A DNA stretch of 28,336 bases from contig JAQUEZ010000072.1 of the NCBI GenBank assembly GCA_028684915.1, forward strand, positions 1-28,336, written 5' to 3'. This DNA comes from Desulfobulbus sp. Lineage in GTDB: Bacteria > Desulfobacterota > Desulfobulbia > Desulfobulbales > Desulfobulbaceae. The notes beneath the pieces are model-generated. The model did no database searches. It saw nothing but the letters and a program-made list of their open reading frames with translations, and was not told where the DNA came from. Positions 1 through 9,099 of the stretch are shown here, piece after piece; positions within the stretch are counted from its first letter, which is position 1; each line of letters opens with the position of its first letter. The translations under genes and the position numbers were made by a program.

Positions 1-1782
1 GGGCAAATAAGGCTGGCTGCGCTATTTCAGTAAACTGATAACGATCTTCACCGTTTTTCCCTGCCAGTTCCTCGGTAAGGGAAAAACCGGACAACGGCTT
101 GAAAAAGCTATCAATTTCGGCAAGAGTCTCCAGAAACAGGGCGTCCTCCAACAGGCGACTTCCCATTCCCGCCCACTGGGAACCATTCCCGGAGTAAATA
201 AATGCGGCCCTGGATGGGTTATCCAAGGCTGTCCCGGTGTAAATTGCCGGATCGTTTTCACCGTTGGCTGCTTTCTCCAGCAGAGAACCGACCTGCGCAC
301 TCTCTGCTCCCCAGAAAACAGTGCCATGGGGCAGACGGTCGCGCCGAAATGCCGCGTTGTAGGCAATAGTTGGATACTCCTCGGGTTGAGAGCGTACAAG
401 CGCAGCATAGGCAGCCGCTAAACCAGGGAGCGCATTTTGGTCGCGGGTGGAGAGTATTAGCGGGATGGAAGGTTGCACATCGCAAGCTAAAGACGGTGCT
501 TGTTCACCGGGAGTCTGTAAAATAACATGGGCATTGGCACCACCAAAGCCAAAGGAGTTAACCCCCACCGTTAGCTGGCCTTTGGCTTTCAGAGCCCGCG
601 GCTCGGTAACGATATCAATATTGAGGCTTTTGATATCTATATTGGGATTAACGGTCTCCATGCCAACCGATGCCGGGATTTTGCGGTGTTGCAGACAGTT
701 AATCGCCTTAACCAGACCCGCGACGCCGGAGGCAGCCTCAAGGTGCCCCAAATTACCTTTGATCGAGCCAATGGGAAGCGGAGCTGTCGCAGATCGACAC
801 GCCCCTAGGGCTTCGCCAATGGCTCGAGCCTCAACAGGATCGCCTACCGCGGTTCCGGTGCCATGGGCTTCGAGATAGTCGAGAGCCTCCGGAGCAATGC
901 CGGCCTGTCATACACCCGCCGCAAGAGCTCGGCCTGGCGCTTAGGGCTGGGCACGGTGAGCCCGGTTTTGCGACCATCGGCATTCACCGCACTCGCCGCC
1001 ACGACGGCAACAATTGGATCGCCGTCGGCTATTGCCTGATCATAATCCTTGAGCAGGAAGATTCCCCCGCCCTCAGAACGGACATAGCCATCGGCAGCTG
1101 CATCAAACACACTGCAACGACCCCGTCGAGAAAGCATGGAAGCTTTGGAAAAAATAAGAAAACCGTAGGGATGAAGGTGAAGACTGACCCCTCCGGTAAG
1201 GGCATAGGTGCTCTCCCCGGAGAGGATAGAGCTGCAGGCCTGATGAAAGGCGACCAGCGCCGAGGAACAGGCGGTGTCGATCGCCATGCTCGGGCCGCAG
1301 AGATCAAATACGTACGAAATACGATTGGCAGCGATGCTGGCCGTATTACCAGTGGCTACCGACGCATCGATGATATCCAGGTCGTCAGCCAGGCGATAGG
1401 AATAATCGGCACTGGCAATGCCGATGAAGACCCCGCATCGGCTTCCTTTAAGTGAAGACGGACATACGCCGCCGTTTTCAAGCGCTTCCCAACTCATCTC
1501 CAACAACAATCGCTGCTGGGGATCCATCACCGCTGCTTCTCGCGGGGATATCCCAAAAAAATGGGCATCAAACTCGGTTACATCGCCGATCGAACCAGCG
1601 GTAAAGGTGTAGCTCGTTCCGGGGTGATTCTTTTTGGGGTGAAAAAAAGCCTCTTGAGCCCATCGCTCCGCCTGGACCTCGGTAACGAGATTACGTCCTG
1701 CCAGCAGATCATCCCAGAAACTCGCATTGGTTGTTCCCGGAAAACGAAAGGCGTAACTGATTACAGCAACGCGACGTGTCAT
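1..1782 (-). pseudogene. type I polyketide synthase, KS plus start of AT; frameshifted and truncated by the window edge
   Basis: This is the N-terminal part of a modular polyketide synthase that condenses acyl and malonyl-type units. The chosen ATG (complement of 1780-1782) begins MTRRVAVISYAFRFPG, the usual start of a ketosynthase domain; a TTG at 1866 in the same frame would add 28 unrelated residues. The KS shows the active-site Cys in DTACSSALVAF, the His motif EAHGTGTAVGDPVEA, the second His region GSIKGNLGHLEAA and the GFGGANAH motif. After a linker, an acyltransferase domain begins (YSGNGSQWAGMG) and runs off base 1. The reading frame changes near 902-905: ...RRVYDR is followed by RPALLRRL, while the next frame gives GIAPEALDYLEAHGTGT and stays open to base 1. 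One missing G (AGGCC for AGGGCC) explains it. It could be a true pseudogene or an assembly error. A minus-strand -10-like TATACT lies near 1900. The product is unknown. Confidence 0.85.
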
Positions 1783-2080
1783 GTATTTTTGAGTTCTATG
1801 GTAAATCCGGCGTTGGTGAACGTGCCGGTAAATGGATTTAAATTTATGCGCTTTACGATCAAACAAAAATTTTGATTAATTGCGCTGAAAACGGCTAATC
1901 AGTATACTTTATTCTTGAAAGAAAATGGAGAATTTCCTTTCCAAAATCTGTAGAAGGAAGATCAAGTTGGAAAAACTCCGCTAACAAAGCGCAAAGAAGC
2001 TCTTTGACTGCACACGAAAGATGAACTGTACCCACCGCACCCTATAAAATAATCGACTTTCTTACATCATCACATTTACA
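1783..2080. other. intergenic region between divergent PKS and hydrolase genes
   Basis: This 298-base AT-rich gap separates divergently transcribed genes, so it should hold both promoters. A TATAAAAT at about 2043-2050 lies 31 bases upstream of the hydrolase ATG, with only a poor -35 match (TGAACT, 2022-2027, 15 bases away). On the minus strand TATACT near 1900-1905 could serve the PKS. No RNA gene or long repeat was seen. Confidence 0.4.
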
Positions 2081-2575
2081 ATGCCTTATTCTGATTCCCA
2101 ACATCCCGCCACCCCTATTTTTCTCCACGGTCTCGATTCCTCGATTCAGGGAACTAAGGCGCGGTGGTTTCGGCTCCATTTCCCGCAGGTACAGATGCAA
2201 AATTATGCGGGTGAGCTCAGCCAACGACTCACCCAGTTGGAGCAACAGGTGGCTGGGATGGAGAATCTCATCCTCGTGGGGTCAAGTTTCGGCGGTCTGA
2301 TGGCCACCTGCTTTGCGATTCGTCACCCAGAGCAATGCAGACGATTGGTGCTGCTGGCCCCGGCTCTAAATTTTGCAGAGTACCGACCACCAACGGAAAA
2401 AATAATCGTGCCTACCCTGCTGGTCATGGGGAGGCACGATACCGTCTGTCCGCCTGATCTGGTCCAGCCCCAGGCGGAAGCAACCTTCAGCATCCTGGAG
2501 GTCCGGCTCGAGGACGACGATCACATGCTGCACACCAGCTTTCCCGCCTTCGACTGGTCAACTCTGCTTACCTGA
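2081..2575 (+). CDS. small alpha/beta-hydrolase (YqiA-like esterase type)
   Basis: A 164-residue protein with a compact alpha/beta-hydrolase fold, probably a cytosolic serine esterase of unknown substrate. It has an early strand with FLHGLDSS (residues 14-21, an oxyanion-type HG motif), a nucleophile elbow GSSFGG with Ser69, an acid candidate Asp120 in VMGRHDTVCPP, and a catalytic His candidate at His148 in DDDHMLH. The order Ser-Asp-His is correct for the family, and the short length with no large lid resembles YqiA/UPF0227-type hydrolases. There is no signal peptide. The ATG at 2081 is the only sensible start, although no strong ribosome binding site precedes it. Its last 8 bases overlap the 3' end of the convergent VWA lipoprotein gene. 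The family assignment is firm; the substrate is not known. Confidence 0.85.
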   Translation: MPYSDSQHPATPIFLHGLDSSIQGTKARWFRLHFPQVQMQNYAGELSQRLTQLEQQVAGMENLILVGSSFGGLMATCFAIRHPEQCRRLVLLAPALNFAEYRPPTEKIIVPTLLVMGRHDTVCPPDLVQPQAEATFSILEVRLEDDDHMLHTSFPAFDWSTLLT

Positions 2576-4286
2576 GGATCGGTTGCGGCAGAGGCTGCGG
2601 TGTATCCGAATTCTTCTGTTGTTTGGCCAGCAATTCACTCATCTCCACCAGCCGGTAGAACTCGGCCCGATACCCTTCACTATCCTGGCCACGTCCCTCA
2701 CGGGCCAGCCGCAGGCAATCCTCCCAGGTGAAATGGCCAAGGTGTTGCGAGTGGGTAAGCAACATACCGTAGCCGGCCACGGCGGCGGCAAAGCGGAAAT
2801 CAACCGACCCTTGCGGTTCAGCCTCGCTCACGCCCAGGCTGAGCTCTTGGGACCTGGTTTTGTCCTGCGGTTTATACCGAAGTTTCACCGTCATCAACTC
2901 ATTATTTGTATTGGTGGCCGCCGCCTTCACCCTCTGATATTTGAGCGGATCCAGTTGGGGGATCGCCTTATGCCCGGCGGGAATCAACTCATAAAGCGCG
3001 GTGACCCGATGGCCGACCCCAACTTCACCCGCGTCCTTGCTGTCATCCTTGAAATCCTCATCGGCCAGGGCCCGATTCTCATAACCGATTAACCGATATG
3101 CCCCCACTCGGGCTGGATTGAACTCGACCTGGATCTTCACATCGTTGGCCAGCGCAAACAGGGTACCGCTCATCTCCTTGACCAACACCTTTTTCGCCTC
3201 GAGTAGGCTGTCGATATAGGCGTAGTTGCCATTACCTTTATCAGCCAAAACCTCCATGGTATCATCGTGATAATTCCCCATACCGAACCCAAGCACGGTG
3301 AGATAGATGCCATCTTTTCGTTCCTGTTCAATCAATCGTGCCAACTCATCCCGACTGGTGACACCGACATTAAAATCGCCGTCCGAGGCCAAGATTACCC
3401 GATTGTTGCCGCCGGGAATGAAGGCCTGGCGGGCCAACTGATAGGCGGTGCGGATGCCGCTTGAGGCGTGGGTTGAACCTCCGGCACGCAACTGATCGAT
3501 AGCAGCGAGGATCTCCTGCTGACGGTTTCCCGCCGTGGGCTGCAGAACCACGCTGTCCGCACCGGCATAGACCACCATGGACACCCGGTCACGACGACCG
3601 AACTGCCGTATCAACAACGGCAGCGCCTGCTGCAACAGCGGCAGTTTATTGCCGGCCTGCATGGAACCGGAGACATCGACTAAAAAAACCAGATTGGAAG
3701 GCGGCAACTGCTCTTTAGCCAAATCCTTAGCTTTCAGACCAATACAAGCGAGGCGATACTCCTGGTGATAGGGGCTGGGGCCGACTTCAACATTCAGGGC
3801 AAAGGGCTCCTTCCCCAGAGGCTCCGGGTAGTTGTACGTAAAATAGTTGATCAACTCCTCAATGCGCACCGCACCCACCGGCGGCAAACTCCCCTCATTG
3901 ACAAAACGGCGAACATTGGCATAACTGGCAGTATCGACATCGATGCTGAAAGTCGATAAAGGATCATGGCCAACATTGATGAATCCATTTTCCTGCACCG
4001 CATTATACGATTCCCGGTTCCAGCCCGGTTTTTGCTTTGGCCCGGGGTCTAAATACGCGCCCCCATAATAGGAGGCAGCGCCTTGCATGGCTGGCGCGGC
4101 CGCGACTGATGGCATTGGTGGAACAATGCTTTTCTGGGCTGCATTCATGGCCCGGCTTTCCATGCGTTTGGGCTCCTGCTCTCGTACCTGCACGTTTTGT
4201 TCAACGGGCTTGTTCTCCGGAGGGGAGCTGGAACATCCGGCCAAAAGTACCAGTGCCAGCAGCATGGAGACATTTTTTTTCTGCAT
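2568..4286 (-). CDS. VWA-domain lipoprotein (YfbK-like, with C-terminal DUF3520-type region)
   Basis: A 572-residue lipoprotein. The N-terminus MQKKNVSMLLALVLLAGCSS has a lipobox (LAGC, Cys18), so it should be membrane-anchored and face the periplasm or outer leaflet. After a low-complexity linker comes the conserved region typical of YfbK-like proteins (DPLSTFSIDVDTASYANVRR, about residues 108-127, then IEELINYF). A von Willebrand A domain follows, with the MIDAS metal motif DVSGS at residues 204-208 and a later GDFNVGV segment. The C-terminal ~200 residues match the family's DUF3520-type region (VTALYELIP, SEAEPQGSVDFRFAAAVAGYGMLL). An AAGGAG ribosome binding site precedes the ATG. It is divergent from an ECF-type sigma/anti-sigma pair, an association I recall for these proteins, which suggests an envelope role. 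The partner or ligand is unknown. Confidence 0.92.
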   Translation of the reverse strand: MQKKNVSMLLALVLLAGCSSSPPENKPVEQNVQVREQEPKRMESRAMNAAQKSIVPPMPSVAAAPAMQGAASYYGGAYLDPGPKQKPGWNRESYNAVQENGFINVGHDPLSTFSIDVDTASYANVRRFVNEGSLPPVGAVRIEELINYFTYNYPEPLGKEPFALNVEVGPSPYHQEYRLACIGLKAKDLAKEQLPPSNLVFLVDVSGSMQAGNKLPLLQQALPLLIRQFGRRDRVSMVVYAGADSVVLQPTAGNRQQEILAAIDQLRAGGSTHASSGIRTAYQLARQAFIPGGNNRVILASDGDFNVGVTSRDELARLIEQERKDGIYLTVLGFGMGNYHDDTMEVLADKGNGNYAYIDSLLEAKKVLVKEMSGTLFALANDVKIQVEFNPARVGAYRLIGYENRALADEDFKDDSKDAGEVGVGHRVTALYELIPAGHKAIPQLDPLKYQRVKAAATNTNNELMTVKLRYKPQDKTRSQELSLGVSEAEPQGSVDFRFAAAVAGYGMLLTHSQHLGHFTWEDCLRLAREGRGQDSEGYRAEFYRLVEMSELLAKQQKNSDTPQPLPQPILR

Positions 4287-4547
4287 GATGGGAACTCCTT
4301 TTGTATAAATTGAAATGCCTGAGGCAGTCGATCTGCCGTTCTTAAAGCCTTGGACGGCCTCAGGGGGCGGATGTGTCGAAAAAAAATCATACCATCACGT
4401 TTGAGCGAATCGTAAAAAAACCTCAAGAACGACGTTTCGGGTTTCGCAACATACTGTGTTTACGATACGTAGCGCCTCTAATTTCGACTTTTCCCGAGGC
4501 CATCAACATTGGAGCGGCAGACAAATCCCTTTGCAAATCAGTCAACT

Positions 4548-5369
4548 ATGAATTCTCCCATCCCATGGCAGCAACAAGCTCTCTCCCATTGGCCGCTGAT
4601 TAATCGCCTGGCCGGACACCGCTTTCCCCAAGGAGAGCTGGCCGAGGAAGCCGCCCTGTTTGTGATGGATAAACTGGCCGAAAACGACTGGCAGCGCATG
4701 CGGGCCTTTGGTGGCCAATCTTCTCTGGCCACCTACCTGGGATCTGTCACCCTCCGATTACTGGAAGACTTTGCCCGCCTCCGTTTCGGGCGCATCAAAG
4801 CGCCGCTTTGGGTACGCCGCCTCGGCGGTCTCTGGAAAACCCTGTTTCGTCTCCTCTGCCTGGAACGGTTCAGCCCGACAGAGGCGGTGGAAATCCTTGC
4901 CACCCGCCAGGCCTGTGCCGCGAAGGTTGCGGAAAATGCGGCGTATCAACTTTTGGCAGAGATACCGAACTGCGGAAGCTATCGTGGTGAGGAAACCGAA
5001 CTCCCTGACGACCTACCCGCTGAGGGAGAAAAACACAGTGGCTCCCATCCGGAGCAAGTGCTGGAAAAGGAAGAGCGGAAACAATGCCTGCAGGCGTTGG
5101 CAAACGTGATTTTTGCAGAAGATACACCCGACCACAAGAGCCGGATTATGGAAAAAATGCTGGCTGTAAAGATCAACCTGGAGCCACGGGAACGGCTCCT
5201 GCTCAAGCTCTGTTTCCGCGATGGGGTTGCGGTAGCTGAGGCCGGACGCATGCTGGGTTGGAATCGGCATCAGGCCCACGGTCGACTCCGCCGCCTCCTG
5301 CAGCGATTGCGCCGGGATTTTTCAGCAGGAGGGCTGGGCCAGGAACTTGAATTGCTGTTAACAACCTAA
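4548..5369 (+). CDS. ECF-like sigma-70 family RNA polymerase sigma factor
   Basis: A 273-residue sigma-like protein. Residues ~31-82 (LAEEAALFVMDKL, then FGGQSSLATYLGSVTLRLLEDFARLRFGR) look like region 2, which binds core polymerase and the -10 element. Residues ~211-256 (LEPRERLLLKLCFRDGVAVAEAGRMLG, then HQAHGRLRRLLQRLR) are a region 4 helix-turn-helix. Between them lies an unusually long segment of about 130 residues, including WVRRLGGLWKTLFRLLCLERFSP, so the protein is longer than ordinary ECF factors of about 180-200 residues. ATG 4548 was chosen because the alternative TTG at 4509 adds non-conserved residues, but neither has a clear ribosome binding site. The next gene is a zinc-finger transmembrane protein suited to be its anti-sigma factor, and the VWA lipoprotein is divergent. 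Confidence 0.8.
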   Translation: MNSPIPWQQQALSHWPLINRLAGHRFPQGELAEEAALFVMDKLAENDWQRMRAFGGQSSLATYLGSVTLRLLEDFARLRFGRIKAPLWVRRLGGLWKTLFRLLCLERFSPTEAVEILATRQACAAKVAENAAYQLLAEIPNCGSYRGEETELPDDLPAEGEKHSGSHPEQVLEKEERKQCLQALANVIFAEDTPDHKSRIMEKMLAVKINLEPRERLLLKLCFRDGVAVAEAGRMLGWNRHQAHGRLRRLLQRLRRDFSAGGLGQELELLLTT

Positions 5370-5421
5370 ACCGACACATCGACCAACAAGGGCCGTCTGT
5401 TTCAGGTATCTACAATTTCAC

Positions 5422-6462
5422 ATGTACGGGACTCAAATGGCGAGGACAGAACAACTGGATCAACACCAACTACAGCAGCAACGCTTGGCGCTGCTGGCCT
5501 TGCTCGCCCATCGCCCCATACCAACCGAGCAATGCCTCACGGATGAGGTCCTTGCTGCCCTGGTGGAGGGTAACCTCGAGCAGGACGAGGTTGAACAGAG
5601 CCTGGCCCATCTGGCGGAGTGCGAACAGTGCATGCATTTATGGCTGCAACTTGATCGGTATTGGCAGAGCCAAAAACAGGCAAGGGCAAGCAACAACGTT
5701 CATCGATTTCTTAGCCGACCAAAAGTTCGTACGGCAGCCGGATCCCTGCTCGCAATCGCGGCAAGCATTGCTGTATTTGTCACCATCACCACCCGTACGG
5801 ACCAGGGCTTGCTGATCCATAAACCGCTGGATCAGGACCAGATTATGGAGGCTACACCACCCAAGTCCAATCGCAAGGAGAGCACGGCACCGATGCCAGC
5901 CTCTACTCCGGCAATCGCTAGGGACCAATCCCCAAACAGAGAGGAGACTACACCGGAGTCGGGCAGTTCTGCCCTCGTCACCCCAAAAAAGAACCTCTTC
6001 AGTAAAAAACTCGAACCAAATGATGTAAAAAAACGCGGAATTACGACAGGTAACCGAGGAGAAGAACCCTTCAGCGCAAACAGCATGACCGACTCTCCTC
6101 TACAGGAACGAGACACAGCGGCTCCACCAGCAGCAACTCCACCACGCCCGCAATCGCCCGCTCGGGTCGCTTTGCGGGCACCGACGCAGCCCCCAGTGGC
6201 CAAGGCCGGGGCAGCGCCCCAAAACCTCGAAACCTGGAAAGCGAGCCTCCGCCAAGGATGCGAGCAGTCAGCCACGCAAAAAATCCCCGTCCATCTCGTC
6301 GAACAGGGCCGCCACCTGCTTATTGCCGGTGCCCTTGACGGACCGCAGCAGGCGCTGGTCAGGAGCATCCTTCATCAGCTTGTCCGTGACGATGCGCCTG
6401 CCCGACAATGTCGACGGATTCTTGAGCTGCTCGGCCCGAAAACTGCTCAGGATTCGCGTTGA
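5422..6462 (+). CDS. probable zinc-finger transmembrane anti-sigma factor
   Basis: A 346-residue single-pass membrane protein. The cytoplasmic N-terminus carries an H-x3-C-x2-C motif (His63, Cys67, Cys70 in AHLAECEQC), the hallmark of the ZAS/zf-HC2 anti-sigma domain. One transmembrane helix lies at ~105-123 (AAGSLLAIAASIAVFVTITT). It is followed by a long Pro/Ser/Thr/Lys-rich, probably disordered periplasmic linker and a compact C-terminal region (~265-346, LETWKASLRQGCEQ to CRRILELLG) that I do not recognise. It lies 52 bases downstream of the sigma gene on the same strand, as expected for an operonic sigma/anti-sigma pair that would hold the sigma factor at the membrane. ATG 5437 is an alternative start. 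The 3' end faces the convergent response regulator across 22 bases. Function is inferred from motif and context. Confidence 0.78.
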   Translation: MYGTQMARTEQLDQHQLQQQRLALLALLAHRPIPTEQCLTDEVLAALVEGNLEQDEVEQSLAHLAECEQCMHLWLQLDRYWQSQKQARASNNVHRFLSRPKVRTAAGSLLAIAASIAVFVTITTRTDQGLLIHKPLDQDQIMEATPPKSNRKESTAPMPASTPAIARDQSPNREETTPESGSSALVTPKKNLFSKKLEPNDVKKRGITTGNRGEEPFSANSMTDSPLQERDTAAPPAATPPRPQSPARVALRAPTQPPVAKAGAAPQNLETWKASLRQGCEQSATQKIPVHLVEQGRHLLIAGALDGPQQALVRSILHQLVRDDAPARQCRRILELLGPKTAQDSR

Positions 6463-6484
6463 GCAGATAAGGGAGATTGACCAT

Positions 6485-7882
6485 TTAGCTTTTTGCGCCC
6501 TCTTGCCGAAAGCGGCTCAGATCCAGACCGTATTTATTGATTTTATCGTAGAGACTTTTACGGGAAATACCCATCATCTGATGGGCCGCACTCACCTGCC
6601 CGCCCACCTTTCGCAGCACCTGCTCGACATAGCTCCGCTCTTGCTGATCCATAAACTCCTTCCAGGGCAGGCAATCCATTTCCAGTACATCTGCTGCGCC
6701 TACAGGCTTAACTACCAGCGGTTCAGGCTCTCCCAGGACGCAAAAACGGCGAACAAAATTACGTAACTCGCGGATATTACCCGGCCATTCCCGCTGCATC
6801 AGCTGACGGATCAGCTCCGGGGTGCAGGGCCGGGTACTGCCTGCTTGACCACCACAGTACTCGTTCCAGAAATAATCCACCAATAAAGGAATGTCCTCCT
6901 TTCGCTCCCTCAGGGGCGGCAAATACACTGGCAGGACATTGAGGCGAAAATAGAGATCCTGACGAAAGGTTCCTTTATCGATCTCCGCCAGCAAATCACG
7001 GTTGGTCGCGGCAATGACCCGTGCTTTCAGGGGGATAACGCCATTACTGCCGAGCCGAGAAAAGGTGCGGTCTTCAAGAACCCGCAGCAGTTTGGATTGC
7101 AGCTGGGAGGGCATGGAACAGATCTCATCGAGAAAAAGCGTGCCCTCACCGGCGTACTCGAACTTGCCCACCTTGCGTTGGATGGCCCCGGTAAAAGCAC
7201 CTTTTTCGTGACCAAAAAGCTCGGACTCGATCATCTCCGACGGGAGAGCGCCCATATTGACCGCCACGTAGGGGGCTGTGCTGCGCTTGCCGATATCATG
7301 GATGGCCCGAGCCACCAATTCCTTGCCGGTTCCGGTTTCGCCGATGATCAGTACCGGGTCGGTCTCACCTGCCACCGCCTCGATCAGGGTGTACAGCCCA
7401 AGCATGGCCGGATGACTGCCGACCAACCCGAAAAAGCGGGATCGGCCCTCACGGGTGGCGATCAATTGCTGCTCCAAACGCCGATTTTCCAGGACCAACT
7501 GCCTCCGCTCAATGGCCCGCGACAGCGTAGCGATGATAATATCCTCATCCACCGGCTTTTGCAGAAAGTTATAGGCCCCCTTCTTTACCGCCTCCACCGC
7601 CATGGAAATATCGCCGTGACCGGTGATCAGGATGACCGGCAAGTCCGGATCTTTTTCCAGAATCCGCTCCAAGAGTTCCATGCCATCCATCTCCGGCATA
7701 CGGATATCAGCCAGAACTGCGGCAAAAGAATGTCCCCCAAGCCCGTTCAATGCCTCCATCGGATTGCCGAAGGTCTGCACCGCATAGCCGTTGAGGACCA
7801 AAGTCTGTTTGATGGCGGCCAGAAGATACAGATCATCATCCACTACCAGAATTTCGGGCAGGGCAAACGTATCTTCGCTCAC
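6485..7882 (-). CDS. sigma-54-dependent response regulator (NtrC/DctD family)
   Basis: A 465-residue transcription activator with the full three-domain layout. The receiver (residues ~10-125) has acidic pocket DDD at 15-17, phospho-acceptor Asp59 in LADIRMPEMDG, and the KP motif in FLQKPVDE. The AAA+ domain has Walker A GETGTGKE (181-188), GAFTGA (228-233, the loop that contacts sigma-54), Walker B LFLDE near 249-253, and ATNRD. The C-terminal Fis-type HTH includes SAAHQMMGISRKSLYDKI. It should bind upstream activating sites and open sigma-54 promoters once phosphorylated. It overlaps the upstream kinase gene by 4 bp (ATGA), so the two are translationally coupled partners. The nearest plausible sigma-54 promoter is at 9331-9347, ahead of the HTH/HK/TSUP cassette. 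Assignment to the NtrC family is secure; target genes are inferred. Confidence 0.96.
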   Translation of the reverse strand: MSEDTFALPEILVVDDDLYLLAAIKQTLVLNGYAVQTFGNPMEALNGLGGHSFAAVLADIRMPEMDGMELLERILEKDPDLPVILITGHGDISMAVEAVKKGAYNFLQKPVDEDIIIATLSRAIERRQLVLENRRLEQQLIATREGRSRFFGLVGSHPAMLGLYTLIEAVAGETDPVLIIGETGTGKELVARAIHDIGKRSTAPYVAVNMGALPSEMIESELFGHEKGAFTGAIQRKVGKFEYAGEGTLFLDEICSMPSQLQSKLLRVLEDRTFSRLGSNGVIPLKARVIAATNRDLLAEIDKGTFRQDLYFRLNVLPVYLPPLRERKEDIPLLVDYFWNEYCGGQAGSTRPCTPELIRQLMQREWPGNIRELRNFVRRFCVLGEPEPLVVKPVGAADVLEMDCLPWKEFMDQQERSYVEQVLRKVGGQVSAAHQMMGISRKSLYDKINKYGLDLSRFRQEGAKS

Positions 7883-9099
7883 GGCTGTGCTCCTTGAACC
7901 TTGCTCTGCTTGGGCTGCACCAAAGGAATATAGACTGAAAAACAGGCTCCTTTGCTGGGCACGCTTTCCACCTCAATATAGCCGGAAAATCCGCGCACGA
8001 TCCGATCAACAATAGAAAGCCCCAATCCCATACCTGTGCCGACCTCGCGGGTGGTGAAAAAGGGATCAAAGATTTTTTTCTGTAAATCCTCGGGGATACC
8101 CTCACCGTTGTCCGTCACGGTCACCAGTACATAGGGTTCCTTGAGCATGGTGGTCAGGTTGAGGCAGTCGGTAATACGGGTACTAATGGTGAGCCGTGGA
8201 ATCACCACCCGCCCCATGGCCTGGATTGCATTCTGCACCAGGTTGAGAAAAACCTGCTCCAAGCGGACCTCCACCCCCAAGACTTCGCAGGGTTGTGGGG
8301 AAAGACGCAGGTCAAGATGGATCTCACTGAGTCGAAGCTGGGCCTCGAGGAACTTAATAATTTTACGGATGATTTCGTTGAGGTCTATCGGGGAACGTTC
8401 TTCGTCAACTTTGCGCCCAAAGCTACGCATGGTGGCAATAATCGAAGAAGCTTTATTGACCCGATCGATGATGATATGCAGGTTTTCTTGCAGCATTTCA
8501 CTGTGATCCCCCGGTGTATCGAGCGCCTTGAGACAGTTGCGTGCAAAAAGGAGGATGGCATTGAGCGGTTGGGTCAGTTCGTGGCCGACACCGGCCGCCA
8601 TCTCCCCCAGGCTGGCCAGGCGACTCGAATGGATCAACTGTTTCTGTCCCTCCTGCATCTGCGCCATCAGCTCAAAAAATTCACTGCAGTCGGTACAGAT
8701 CAACATGTGCAGGACCCGCCCGTTCTGGGTGACATGGGTCGAACCGCGCATCTTCACCGGCAAAGAGGGACCACGTTGGGTGTGGAGCTGGGCCTCCATT
8801 TCCGCAAACTCGTCACGACGCAGCACTTTCTTAATTTCTTGAGCCTTTTCCTGGGTAAACAGCTGTTCCAAGGTGAGCGGCTGGTCGTTCGGCGGTGGAT
8901 AGCCGGTGCGCTCGAGAAATTCACGATTGGTCTGGATTACCTGAAAATCCTTGTCAAGCAGGAGGAAAAACTCGCTGATCCCGGCAAGAATCCGTTCGGT
9001 AAAAAACCGACTCGCCTCCATTTCCTCATGCTTCTTGAGAACACGAATAACCAAATCCTGACGCTGCTGCTCAAGGATTTGGATTGTTTTCTGCTCCAT
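7879..9099 (-). CDS. soluble PAS-domain sensor histidine kinase (partner of the NtrC-type regulator)
   Basis: A 406-residue cytosolic histidine kinase with no transmembrane segment. An N-terminal coiled-coil leads to a PAS domain (~35-140, ISEFFLLLDKDFQVIQTNREFLERTGY). The HisKA dimerisation helix has phospho-acceptor His173 in GVGHELTQPLNA. The ATPase domain has an N-box (VQNAIQAMG), G1 (VTDNGEGIPED), an F-box (FDPFFTTREVG) and G2 (GTGMGLGLSIV). ATG 9099 was chosen because GGGAGGTG sits a few bases upstream; in-frame ATGs at 9117 and 9129 would place that site inside the coding region. It overlaps the sigma-54 activator by 4 bp and almost certainly phosphorylates it. The kinase reads away from the HTH/HK/TSUP cassette, so the 298-base gap between them is shared. 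The PAS ligand is unknown. Confidence 0.95.
   Translation of the reverse strand: MEQKTIQILEQQRQDLVIRVLKKHEEMEASRFFTERILAGISEFFLLLDKDFQVIQTNREFLERTGYPPPNDQPLTLEQLFTQEKAQEIKKVLRRDEFAEMEAQLHTQRGPSLPVKMRGSTHVTQNGRVLHMLICTDCSEFFELMAQMQEGQKQLIHSSRLASLGEMAAGVGHELTQPLNAILLFARNCLKALDTPGDHSEMLQENLHIIIDRVNKASSIIATMRSFGRKVDEERSPIDLNEIIRKIIKFLEAQLRLSEIHLDLRLSPQPCEVLGVEVRLEQVFLNLVQNAIQAMGRVVIPRLTISTRITDCLNLTTMLKEPYVLVTVTDNGEGIPEDLQKKIFDPFFTTREVGTGMGLGLSIVDRIVRGFSGYIEVESVPSKGACFSVYIPLVQPKQSKVQGAQP

Noticed and set aside
4318..4364. Inverted repeat CCTGAGGC / GCCTCAGG upstream of the VWA lipoprotein gene
   Set aside because: Eight-base arms with a 31-base loop are weak; no T tract and no sign of a terminator, riboswitch or operator family.
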